Shown here piece by piece: positions 1-11,005 of a stretch of DNA of 64,000 bases (position 1 is the first letter of the stretch; the number at the start of each line of letters is the position of its first letter). Origin of the DNA: Fennellomyces sp. T-0311 (Eukaryota; Mucoromycota; Mucoromycetes; Mucorales; Lichtheimiaceae); the NCBI GenBank assembly GCA_025266875.1, contig JALLLT010000016.1, positions 124,001 to 188,000 of the forward strand, written 5' to 3'. The notes under the pieces were generated by a model. That model had not been told where the DNA came from. It searched no databases and saw nothing but the letters and a program-made list of their open reading frames with translations. Position numbers and translations under genes: made by a program.

Positions 1-927
1 AGAAGGATTAAAAAAAAGGTAAGTAAAAAAGGGAAAAGGGAATAGAATCAAAAAAGCTGCCCTTATATATATTTTTTATTGTTACGCTGATCTGCCGTTT
101 GTCTCTCTTTTTTTTCTTATCACAAGGCAGAACAGAAACCCGCCCTCAGCTTTTCGAAAAAGATTACCCGAAGAGAGAGAGGGGGGGACAGACAGAACAG
201 TTCTTTTCGAATGGCACACGTGTAATGCAGTGTTCCCCCACCGCACCCCCACCCCTTGATTTATCTTTTGCAAGGTCTTGAGATTTTTAAGAACAATTAT
301 GCGACCAACTGAATATAGTTGTTCGTGATAGCTTTTTTTTTTTTTTACTCACGCGGGTGAACAAAGGAAATAAAGCGGGTCAATCCAGGCATACGATAGG
401 TTCGTGACCGATTTACCCCAGATGAAATCAGCAACCGCGCGGGAGGTACAGGGCGTGCGTGCGCGCGGGGATTTTTGTTCTTTTGGGGGAGGGGAAACTG
501 GTGAACCACACACCTTGACAGGCTTTTCCTTTCTTTGGCGTATGGCTATTTGCCACTGCAGGCTGATGACAAATAACATTTAAAATAGTTTCTCCTATAT
601 TCTTGTTTGGTTACTTGATTTAACTCTTTTATCTCCTTTGCGATAATGCCGCCGTGTATATGCAGTTTGTCGCCATCCATCTATCAGTCCATCAATCCAT
701 CTACGTGGCGAAGAACCGATCGACAGGCCAATCTTTCAAGTTGATTTGTTCCCGGTTGTGTATCGGTAGCACATCGTTCGTCATATGGCTTATTGGCATT
801 GTGCGATAGGGAACGGGTAACGTGTATGTTTCAGTACCGAATGTCCGTTACCAGGGCAAGGTTGGTATGGGTTTGAAAAAAAATATAGGCATTCATTGTC
901 ACACAGGTTTATTTTCAACAAAAAAGA
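1..927. other. Left-edge intergenic region
   Basis: No open frame here looks like a gene. The first 120 bases are A/T-rich with a TATATATAT run near 65-73. The rest is mixed sequence with a GC-rich patch around 430-500. It probably contains the promoter of the RbfA-like gene and the flank of a gene outside the window. Confidence 0.5.
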
Positions 928-1735
928 ATGGCATTCCAGCGATTCTGGAACCACGCAAGATCATTTGCAACCAAGAGCAGCATTACGAACAATGAAGCGA
1001 GGGAAAAGCTTCGTATGATGGAAAAACAGATTCTTGACGAGTACATGGTGCCGGGAAAGTACCTTCGATACTTCAAGGCGCACAAGAAACCACCCAAAAG
1101 CCTTGTTCAACAAGATGTAAGCGGTGGTGGTGTGGTTTGTTTTTCCGTATTGACAACGCCAAGCAGGTTCCAGTCGGCTTGGATCATGTGCATAAGAAAA
1201 GTGCACGATCCGTCAACATGGACGAGAATGACTCGGCACCTACAGTTGCACAGCAGCGCCTGGCTCAGCGCATCCATCGTGGTCTCAACAAAATGTTTGC
1301 CATCGAGTCGCTGCCCACACGATGGGTGACGGCCTCCTATGTTTCAGTTCACACGGTAAAACAGTTGGCATAGAGACATACACACATGATGACAACGCAT
1401 TGACTGACCGGCCTTTACAGGTCAAGGTATCACGCAACCTGCGCAAGTGCTACATTTTGTATGAACCGGCGACCGACGCAAAGCACGAAAAGGTACACAG
1501 AAAAAAAACACGCTTGTTACGTTGTGCTCATCTCATCTGTTTTTGTTGTTATTACAAACAGGGTCACGTCCATCGTGCACTGCAGACCCATGCGGGCAGA
1601 CTGGAGCAAATGGTTCGAGCACATGCAGGTTTGCGACGGCCGCTGTCCATCAAGTTTGTTTCGGATACCCAGACAAGCGCACTAGAAACGATTTTCAAGA
1701 AAATTTCTGCAGAGCCGCAGTCTCTAACGAAATAA
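928..1735 (+). CDS. Mitochondrial ribosome-binding factor A (RbfA)-like protein
   Basis: Four exons are proposed: 928-1116, 1167-1355, 1421-1492 and 1562-1735, giving 207 aa. Introns are 50, 65 and 69 nt, all GT..AG and phase 0. The N-terminus (MAFQRFWNHARSFATK) is basic and hydroxylated like a mitochondrial presequence. The C-terminal half follows the RbfA pattern: a strand with VKVSRNLRKCYILYEP, then a helix rich in R/H/A, then PLSIKFVSDTQTSALETI. RbfA proteins bind the small ribosomal subunit rRNA and help its late maturation. In a fungus the likely site is the mitochondrial matrix. Family assignment rests on this short conserved block only. The exon structure is well supported by frame agreement; the function is a reasoned call. 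Confidence 0.72.
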
Positions 1736-1861
1736 TAGCCTTTTGTTTGCTTTGCTTTATTTGGCTTCTGCAAACCCAACACGATTCTTGCCGACATCAA
1801 AGACCTAAACATGTTATATACCCGCGACACACACACGCACACATACACATACATACATCAT

Positions 1862-3051
1862 TTAGTTTTTTGGATAAAAAATGAGAGGCTTTCTGATGTA
1901 CTTTACCGTGTAAAACTGTTTCATAAACACATCGCCCAGAATCCACGTCGGGTCGTCGTCTTGATCTTCCTCTGAATTCAACGTTTGGCCCGAGATACCT
2001 GACAAGCACATGGAGCTCGCGTGACCCGTGGGCCGGAGAACATAATTGTGCGGGGAAATGGCGAGTGTCTTCCCTCCTATGGATAGCAGCAGTGGCGAAA
2101 GCTGGTCCACATGACGACAAGGGACTGACCACGTCGAGTCCCCATTGTCCAGCGCACCGGGCACCACGCTGTGAATTGCTTTGGCATCCTCGGGTGTTGT
2201 GATGATCAGAGTTGTCCCACTGTCGATGATCACGTTGCGTTTGCCTCCTTTGACCCGACCGTACTGGTATGCTGCCATGGCAACCATCCAGAACTTGGTG
2301 TCGATCACCTTGGTATAATGAATGTTGCCTCGGTAGCGCGTCGGATCAATTCCGCCAAAATCGATTTCTCCGCTGTTGGCCTGCGTGTAGATGGCAAAGA
2401 CCGGCTCGTCTACAATGCCTTGTTCAATCATTGAGTAGAACGGGGCTGAATACGATGGTGATGATGATAAATCCGATAAGCCCAGTCCGAAAATGCCATC
2501 AAAGGGTGTTCCAATAAAGTCGCGGGATAGGATGGTGGCGTCGGCAACGATCTGTTCTTTGATCTCCAATCCGTTCGCCAGTCCAACCGTATCGAATCCC
2601 AGTTTGGCTCGGATGTGTCCAGTGCCATACCACACATCAATGGGGCCTTCGTCATCAATGACGCTGTACGATTCTGATGCGGATGTTGTGTATTTGCGAT
2701 GATTGTAACAGATATCAACGGTGGTGCATTTGGCGGATACAACCCAGAGATCAGCACTTCCGGTGTCGAAAACCACGTTGAAGCGCTGAGGCGGATTGCC
2801 CAATGTGATGGCACCATAGTAACCTACACCAAAATTTATTTGCATGGGATGCTTCTCGCGCGCTCTCTCGCTCCTTTGGTATTACCGCTGCCATTTTGGT
2901 ATCCCACCTGCTTTTCCTTGCCTGAAACACGAAAGGATGTCCTCGGATCATCGCCAAAACGGCGTAATGTTACTTTATGTTTTGCAGGATGCGGGGCGCA
3001 GGCGACAATAGAGGCAAACAACAATGCAGACGAAAGACAGCCAAACTTCAT
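1862..3051 (-). CDS. Secreted pepsin-type aspartyl protease
   Basis: Two exons are proposed, 3051-2908 and 2854-1862, joined across a 53 nt phase-0 intron, giving 378 aa. The start chosen (3051) gives a clean signal peptide: MKFG, a hydrophobic core, then Ala-Cys-Ala. A methionine 15 codons upstream would spoil it. The first catalytic motif is DTGS at about residue 78 and the second is DSGT at about residue 259. The flap-region and C-terminal ILGD motifs are also present, and the protein ends in FYPKN. The propeptide between signal and mature domain is short (about 30 residues), whereas many fungal pepsins carry 45-70. It should be an acid endopeptidase acting outside the cell or in the vacuole. 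Its 5' end faces a separate small secreted-protein gene on the same strand. Confidence 0.93.
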
Positions 3052-3284
3052 GACAAAAAAGAAAGACGGTGGATCGAGAAAAAAAAGGAAGAGCAAGGAT
3101 CGTAGGTTTCTTTTGGAATAATATGATACAAAGCAAATTTATAAAAAACGTTTTTTCTACACACAAATACACTTGTCAAAATAAAGCTCGTCCCTGGGCT
3201 TATTTAGAGTGCCGGGAAAATAATCAAGAGAGAGGTTGAGAGAGACTGAGAGCTCATTCTTAAATCGAACCAAGGGAATGAAAT
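3052..3284. other. Short intergenic spacer
   Basis: This 233 bp spacer separates two minus-strand genes. It contains AT-rich sequence and a GAGAGA tract around 3228-3252. It would hold the protease promoter and the 3' end of the upstream Kre9-like gene. Nothing else is seen. Confidence 0.4.
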
Positions 3285-3819
3285 TCACCGCTCTTCTTCC
3301 TTTTCAATGACATGGAAAACGGGGGATGCTTGGTGAAAATAAAAGCCAATGCCTAACTGATAGGTTCCAGGCTCGATTGAATCATCTACAGTCCAGTCAT
3401 ATTCAAAGTCGGTGAATAATAAATGCGTCTCGATATTTCGAATGTATCGTTCGGTGCTCGATGCATCCGGCGGCAATAATCCGGCTAAAAATAACAAATC
3501 AAAATCCCCATATATATAAATATATACACGCACAAACCGATGGACTTACCGACTGTCCTTGATGTTCGCGAAGCAGCGTATCCGTAAAGAGGATATTTTG
3601 TATCTGGTGATAGTTCCCTGAACATTTGTATTTTCAGTCTTTTTTTTTCTTGTGGCCGTTTTTGTTCTTTTACCAAGCGATCTTGACAGTGTCGCCTTGT
3701 TTTACGATTTGACCATGTTTCGGTGATGTGACAACGAACGGTGGATAGGGTTCATTCATGTAACCATGACACGTTGTTGTGACAATGACAATTAACAAAA
3801 TCAGGATGAATTGTCGCAT
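3285..3819 (-). CDS. Small secreted Kre9/Knh1-like protein
   Basis: Three exons (3819-3674, 3617-3550, 3484-3285) give 137 aa. Introns of 56 and 65 nt have consistent phases. The first 19 or so residues are a strong signal peptide (MRQF, hydrophobic core, then CHG). After it comes VTSPKHGQIVKQGDTVKIAW, which matches the opening beta-strands of the Ser-Thr-rich, Kre9/Knh1-like N-terminal domain found in many fungal cell-wall proteins. The rest is a beta-type segment (DFEYDWTVDDSIEPGTYQLG) ending with VFHVIEKEEER. There is no Ser/Thr-rich tail and no C-terminal hydrophobic GPI signal, so it is probably a free secreted or periplasmic single-domain protein. Function is unknown beyond a likely cell-surface role. 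Confidence 0.7.
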
Positions 3820-3910
3820 TGCAAATATATTTCAACAAAAGTGGGAATTAAAAAAGAGTAAAAAAAGAAAGAAGACTGTTACACGATTCCTTGAGGACGA
3901 TCTCCTGTTT

Positions 3911-4538
3911 TTAGTCGTCGCCAACACCATATCGACTATCGAAAGAAAAAAGTGAGTATAAAAGGCACACGTTTTTGCACCCTCTTTTCAAAAACACAAT
4001 TACGTTTTCAATTCCTTCAATTCCTCTTCCTTCTTTTGCAGATTCATCTTTTTGGTGACCTTGTTTTGTTGGTAATAGAGCACAATGAGGTATCGTCCGA
4101 GAATATTGAAACCTTGCAAATGTTCGCAAGCGTTTTTGGCGTCGTAAATGTCTTCGTATACAACAAATGCTGTGCCTCGCGTATCTTGTGCATTCCCACT
4201 ATCGGTTATTGAGTCGCGCGTTTTACAACTGTGCGGTTCACAAAAAAAACGTACACTCGAATTTGACGTATAGGTCCGTATTTGCCAAACACATCGTACA
4301 TTTCTTCAGTTGTGATTTTGAAAGGTAAATTCCTAGATCTCCAATGTTAGATCTCTTTGCCATTTTTGATCTCGTCTTTTTTTTTTATTGAATTCGTATT
4401 TTTTTTTTTACCTTACGAGTAAGGCTCGATTTACTTCTGGCGGCAATCGTGCCTAGTCATGAACGGATTAATAAACCATGATGGATGCTGACGGATGTGG
4501 AAAGAGTATACCGATCGTGCTCCCATTCCTGCGTTCAT
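3911..4538 (-). CDS. Splicing factor 3B subunit 6 (p14/SF3b14a)
   Basis: Five exons (4538-4512, 4452-4412, 4332-4255, 4198-4004, 3935-3911) give 121 aa, with introns of 59, 79, 56 and 68 nt. The first two coding exons are only 27 and 41 nt. The product has the p14 signature: [16 protein letters not shown], then [19 protein letters not shown], then [19 protein letters not shown], and a C-terminal Lys/Glu-rich helix ending KTRYGVGDD. p14 is an RRM protein of the U2 snRNP SF3b complex that sits next to the branch-point adenosine and binds SF3B1. The length matches the family (about 125 aa). A naive start inside intron 2 (MAKRSN...) is not used, because the conserved LPPEVNR block lies upstream of it. 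Confidence 0.93.
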
Positions 4539-5039
4539 GGTGTGTGTGTGTGTGTTATGTGTCTAAAGAAGGCGGCGTGAGCCCATTCAAAATTTCGATT
4601 TCATATCCGATTCTACCGCAGCTCTCTGACCATCGGTTATCCAATAGTACCTAGCCCTCTTGACAACCCACGTACGCAGTATCCAAGCACTGTCAGAACT
4701 GAAAGCATCCACTCGCATTGTCAGCGTGAGTCGCAACATGCGCCTCAGCACCATGCGTGTCGTGTGGTTAAAACCAACCCATCGGCAGCAAACACGAACT
4801 TTTTTTTATTGTGTTGATAGCAAGCGATGACACAACGGGCAGGCAGCATGGAAACGAAGATCACTTTACGACTCGATGTGCATATATGCATACATTCATT
4901 AAACGTCTCCAAGGTGAATAGCAAAAACCTGTCAAAAAATAATAGAGTGCGTATTATTGAACGCTTGTTCACACCGCGACAGTCACTCCCGCTACTATTG
5001 AATTTTTCTTTTCTTTTTTTTTTTGGGAAACCACTCAAC
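4539..5039. promoter_or_regulatory. Divergent SF3B6/RRP6 intergenic region
   Basis: The 501 bp between two divergently transcribed housekeeping genes must hold both promoters. A (TG)n tract lies just upstream of the SF3B6 start (about 4539-4556). A T-rich run (about 5005-5023) precedes the RRP6 start, as seen before several genes in this window. No TATA box is evident. Confidence 0.5.
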
Positions 5040-7239
5040 ATGGCATCGATACCCGATCCTAAAGGGCAATTCAAAGAATACCAACAATCGCTGTTCAAGG
5101 CGCTTGTGTCCGCCACGCAGGCGAGCAATGCACTCCCCGTTGACGATATTGGCTTTTTCCGATCCCTCGATCGACAGTTTGCCAGAGATCTCGACACGTG
5201 TGGATCTCGACTTTTGAAAGCCTCGAATCAACTTTTGCATCACTGCAGTGCCGATACCGGTGTTGAGGCCAACAGTTACGATGACATTGACGATGTAAAA
5301 GATCGGTACGGTGGCGTAGTTGACATTGTCGATAGTTTGTTGGAAAAAGCCGTAAGTTGTTTTTTTTTTCTCTTTCCCCCCCAAAAAAAACAAAAGGCTC
5401 ACAAGCATGATTTAGGATATTTGCATGGATGAAATGTTGGGTCGCAGTGGTCATCGTCAAGAGGATCAATTGAAACAACTACCCACCGAGGTTGCACAAG
5501 TATCCAAGGGCAAATTGGAATACAAGTTGTTGCATGCCAGCCATATCGCTCGGCCACAAATCAAGTTCAAGGATCGCATCGACAACTCGCCCAACACACC
5601 GTTTATTCGCAAGATCAAAGTCAAACCTCACGCCAAGGTTCCGTTAGACCAGCCCGTTTCGTCGGAAATGGAAGAGGTTCAATCATTACCGCACCCATAC
5701 GAATACGAAATCCAACATATCGAATATCCCGACTTTATGTTCCAAATCAAAGATCCCATCATGTACGAACCCTTCGACACGACATCAGCCACTTGGGTGG
5801 ATACCGAGGAAGGGTTGAACGAGATGATGGACGCGTTGGCTGATGCAAAGGAAATCGCCATCGATTTGGAACATCACAATTACAGAAGTTTCCAGGGCTT
5901 CACTTGTTTGATGCAAATCAGCACGCGCGATCAGGATTGGATTGTCGATACGTTGGAATTGCGCGACAAACTCTGGATGCTCAATGAATATTTCGCTGAT
6001 CCCAATATCGTCAAGGTTCTTCATGGCGCCGAGAGTGATATTATCTGGCTTCAGCGCGACTTTGGACTGTACGTTGTCAATTTATTTGATACTTACTTTG
6101 CCTCTGTGTTGTTGGAGTTCCCTCAACGCAGTCTGGCATTCCTTTTGAAAAAGTACTGCCATTACGATACAGACAAAAAGTACCAGTTGGCCGACTGGAG
6201 AATCCGACCGTTACCCGAGGAAATGTTAAAATACGCTCGATCTGATACGCATTTTCTATTATACATCTACGACAGCGTTCGGAACGAGTTGCTGCAGCGG
6301 TCAGCGGCCAACAACAACTTGATGCGAGCGGCATTACAGCGGTCAAGCGAAGTGGCAGCGCAGAAACACGAAAAGGAAGTGTACGATACACAGAACGGCA
6401 GAGGACCTAATGGTTGGTACAACCTGCTGATGAAATGGCGACATCCAATGAACCATCAGCAGCTGGCCGTATTTAAAGCACTTCATCAGTGGCGCGACGT
6501 TACCGCACGCGAGCAAGATGAATCCACGCGATACATTTTGCCCAACCACATGCTTTTCGCTTTGGTAGAACGCATGCCATCGGATTCGGCTGGTGTCATT
6601 GGTTGCTGCAATCCCTGTCCTCCGCTAGTACGAATGAATGCGCAATCGATTGGTCTGTTGATCCAACGAACACGCATGGATGCGGCACTGCAATCGCGAC
6701 AACAACAAGAACAACCAGTGCCTGTACCCGTCACTGAACCAAAGAAAATCCCGGTCGTTCATCACAAAGTCAAAGTATCACGCATGGAGATTGATCCGGC
6801 CATGTTTGATTTGGAAAAGGTGCGAGAGTCTCGGGAGAATCAAGCATCACAAATCAGCAAGTCGGTTTCAAATTTGTTTGGCGATGCGTTGGATAGTTTG
6901 GACAAAGATGCTGCCTCGTCGGCCTTGGCGGAACAGATCCGATCTACCTTGAAATTGACCTTGCCGTTTGAGGGTTTGAAGCTAAAGAAACCTCAGGTCA
7001 AGGAAGAACCTCAGGTCAAGGAAGAACCTCCATCACCACCACAACTATCATCACCACAGCAACAACAGCAAGAGCATGTGTTTGTGACTGCCGAACAACG
7101 AGAAACCAAGAAACGAAAGGAGCCTGAACCTAATCCTGTACAGCAACAAGACAACACGATTACGTTGAGAGACACAGCGCGTAAGCCTAAAAAGAAGAAG
7201 AATAAAAAGAAAAAGACAAGCACCCCACCGGTACAGTAA
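5040..7239 (+). CDS. RRP6: Nuclear exosome 3'-5' exoribonuclease Rrp6 (EXOSC10)
   Basis: Two exons (5040-5351 and 5416-7239) with a 64 nt phase-0 intron give 711 aa. The N-terminal 100 residues fit the PMC2NT domain that binds the cofactor Rrp47/C1D. The DEDD-Y nuclease follows, with Asp254 and Glu256 in AIDLEHH, Asp312 in GAESDIIWLQ, and Tyr377/Asp381 in LKYARSDTHFLLYIYD. An HRDC domain comes next (about residues 440-520). The C-terminus is low-complexity, with Gln-rich and Lys-rich nuclear-localisation-like runs. A perfect in-frame duplication (PQVKEE twice) lies near 6990-7028. Rrp6 trims rRNA, snoRNA and aberrant nuclear RNAs with the exosome core. All catalytic residues are present, so the enzyme should be active. 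Confidence 0.96.
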
Positions 7240-10200
7240 TCCATGTAGATAGTATATTCAAAAACAGTTAGCAGCCATAAAATTTTTTTCACATACCAGC
7301 ATAAGATCGTGATAATAGTTTCTGCTAATATGAGGACCCATGTAGGGAGATCACAATGCGAATGCGGGATGGTTTGCATACATGTCGGCATAAAAGGCAT
7401 AAAAGTGTTTTTTTGGATCGGAGCCACCCTCACTGACCCATAACTATGGCTCGTCCGTACCTATGGTTTTTTAGCGGATGAAAGCATGTGCGCACGAGAA
7501 GTGGTTTTTTTAAAGTTTAATGAAAAATAACGCAAACCAAGTCTGGATGTTCAATGATCGTGAGAAAGGTTTTTTGTTATTCAGGTGTGCTACTTTATGT
7601 CTAGATCAACAAACGCGCGCAAACTACCTCGAAACGAATGCAAACAATTGTTACCGTGCGTTCGATGCTGCATGTGACATATGCAAAGCGGCCTGAATGT
7701 GTATACAACAACCATGTATATACACATGTCAAACGAAATGTCTATGTTTGCAAACGCCAGTGTGTATAGAGCGTCGTTTGGGATGTGCGATCCTTTTGCG
7801 TATCGAAATAGGAAAGTTCCCGTGTTTTTCTTTTTTTTTATGAGGCAATGGGTGTGGCACCATGAGCGATGCAAACTACCAACGGATAAAGTCAGTCCGA
7901 TGCTGCACGTTAACGTTCTTCAGGCAAGTCCGCATTCAATATATACTACTCATGCATGGACGTACATGTATTTTATTTTTCTATAATCATCATGGCTCTT
8001 TCCCGAACTCCCCCTATTGTACAAAGGATAGTTTCATGCAAGGATTACTCAGCATGAAACAATATCGGATCGTATTTTTAGTTGAAGAGTCATTTTGGAC
8101 AAAGGGCACTAAGGAATTATGCAAGGCTTCGGCATATGTCACAGAAAAAAAAAGCCCCTAAGGGTAAAACAACTTTGATTTCCCATGATGAGTTGCCATG
8201 CATACGATGTCACCATGCAATGTATTTGATTTGAATGAAAATCTTTTTCGCCACTGCATTTTGACCCACGGATATTTTTTTAGTGCCATGACAAGCCGTG
8301 TTCCGTTGTACAGTGGCAAACAAGCGATCGCTGGCATGATTTGCTATTGTAACCATATTAATTAACATGTTCAATCGTTAGTATATTTCTCTCCCATTGT
8401 TGAAACGCCGTTTTTTTTCTAACCCTACTAAAATAAAATCATGTGGGAAATGGAACCATGGGGCCAATATGACTGCATCCACCGATGGTTCCCGATAGAT
8501 CCTTTAACCTGGTAAGGGAGAATGATATTGGAGATGACTTGGTTCTTGTCCCACCATGTCTTGAACTTAAAAAAAATGCCTTTTCGTATGGCATTTTTGG
8601 ACAGACGTAAAGTGACGCGATTCGCAATTGGGTTCCAGATCTACAAAAGAGGCTTTCTTTTTTTTTACTTATTGCACGTTGTATTGGTGATAAGGTTCCT
8701 TTGAGCAAGACGGAAAAGGCTTATGCAAGTTATTTCCCAATTGCAGCAATGGGGTTTTAAAAAATTGTGACCTTGGGTGACTCACCCACCTTTTTTTCAA
8801 AGAGAATATCTTAAAGGATGATCGATCCGGGTGTGTTTGTTGGATCATGCACACAATAAATAGATACATGGGTCATAGTCTCTCTCTGTGCAAACATACG
8901 CAACGAAACCGGGCCACGTGTTTTCCATACACTTTTTGTACGCGGAACCTGCGCCACACCTATCTCTCTCTTTTTCCGAGCAAAAACACTGATTTGGGCG
9001 TTGTCAAATTTTGGAACCGAATAAAGACACAGCGAAGAGTTGCTATAAAAATAAAAATAATTGGGAACGTTAGCTAAATGTCTCATATTCTGTGCATCCA
9101 ACGTGAACTCAACGTGGGCAGTTTTTTTTTCTCAGGCTGTAACACAGTGGCACATGTAGGTTGAAAGGAGCGAGGGGGGGGGTGTACGCGGTTTGGCATC
9201 GGGTGCTACCTTTTCAAACAGTGCGTTTCGTTCCGCGAAAGAGCCCTTTTTTTCATTATCACCTATATACTCTCTCCCTCTCTCTCTCTCTTTCTCTCTC
9301 TCGGAACAAATGACTCCGCTTCGGGGGTGAGTCCATCCAAAACGTAATTGGACCCGTGACAATAGGTGCAGAAATCCCATTTTGATGGCGTTTGACCGAA
9401 CGCCATTTCTCACGTTTGGAAAGGTTGCCAAACAATTGATTTCTTCTTTAATTGGATAATCCGTTCATCATCTCTCGTCAACGCACGAGTGAAAAAAAAG
9501 TGCTCAATTCGGAGTCGTCGGTTTTTGTGTGCCCGATCTACCAATGTACATAGTTCGTTCAAGCCTTCTTTACAGCACAAACACTTTGTCAATTCGTTGA
9601 TACAGTTTTTTGACCGAAACGGAATCAAGGTCCGTTTTCAATAAAGTGTAAATGTAAAAAGAAGCAGAGGGTTCTTAACAATGGCCAGGGCCCACAAGTT
9701 TTCAGCGCGGTCTCCTTGCTCTCTATCAGCTGCATATATTCAAGGGGATTTCCCATACTTTCGGACAGATCGACGGTTTCCGCTAGTAACACCACCTCCT
9801 TTTTTTCTCTTTCCACACCCAACATTCAACACCGCGTATAGAACAAACAATGAAATAGGACATGATCGTCCAAAGGTACAACTCCCTTCTCCTCTCACTC
9901 CCCCCTTTTTTTCTCTCTCTTTAACCCCCCGCCTTTTCAGGTGACAATGCACGAATGGTGTGAAGAATGTGAGGGATCCCCGCCCCCTCCCCCCTTTGCC
10001 CTCCTTTCAAAAGAGTCAAGTGACAGGTTGCTCCCTGGGCAAAGCTGCATACATATTTTGGCGCGCGATATGATGACAACTTTGCAAGATCTTATGCATT
10101 TCGGCATCCCCGAGAACTTTTTTAAACGTTTTTTTTTTGATTGATTGATTGCAAAAAAAAATTGGCGGCAACGATCGAGCACCTGCATCCTCACGCTTAC

Positions 10201-11005
10201 CTCACCATCCTCTTCCATCTCCCCCCTTTTTTCTAGATAACCCTTCTTGCAAACCCTCTTCCATTGGATATCAGCCATTCCATCCCATCGATGCTCCATC
10301 GTTCATGGTCTGGCAAACCGTTCCCAACCATTAGGGGTCAGGTTAGGCTCCGGCGTAACACCAAGCCCACTTGTATCTGTTGGAATGACAGCGATTGGCA
10401 ATGTTTCATACGTCAAGGTTCGACCCACGGAAAACAAGATGCGCAAAATGTGTGTGAGTTATGTACTGGTGCAGGTTCCCTATGCCATATCGACGGCACG
10501 GCTTTCCGCGCGCAAAAAAATAAAAAAAGGTGCCCAACAAAAGCTTGCTGCCCCCTCCTCCTTTTTTTTCTCTCTTTCTCTCGCTTTCTCTTCTCTCGCG
10601 TTCTCCACTTGACTTGTTGGATCGTGCACGCTGAGCTTGGTTGCTTTTTTATAAAGACAGACCTTTTATCTATCCTCTGTACGGTGACCTGATCATCCTT
10701 TTTTCTTCTTTCCTTGTTACTTACGCTTGCCGCTCTCCTTTTTCTCTTCCTCTCTCTTTGGGCTTGTAGATTTCTCTTTGGAAGTAAACGCTACATCCTC
10801 ACTCAATTTTCTGGTTTGGTGCATTCGACTGGAAACCAAACGTAGCTTCGTGTCAACCTCATTTCGTAAGTGAACGCCATCTTGTCATTTTGACATTGCA
10901 CGTTCACTCGCACAAGCTGTCAAGCAAACTAACGAATCGTTTTTTTTCCTGGACTGCCCTTTTGTCACACCAGGTGATTTTTTTATTTACTTGCCCTGTT
11001 TAACA
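7240..11005. other. 3.7 kb region without recognisable genes upstream of the FAR1-domain gene
   Basis: This is the longest stretch between confident genes in the left half. Open frames are all short and contain no recognisable domain. Pyrimidine-rich tracts occur at about 9268-9301 (CTCTCTCC...), 9895-9922 and 10554-10605. Many potential splice sites and short upstream ATGs are present between 9.6 and 11.0 kb. The right-hand part may be a long, possibly spliced 5' leader and promoter for the FAR1-domain gene that starts at 11006. The left part near 7250-7400 would hold the RRP6 3' UTR. Confidence 0.45.

Noticed and set aside
4346..4366. ATG start of SF3B6 inside intron 2 (MAKRSN-like)
   Set aside because: It looks like the animal p14 N-terminus, but the conserved LPPEVNR block lies upstream and joins in frame only if this sequence is intronic.
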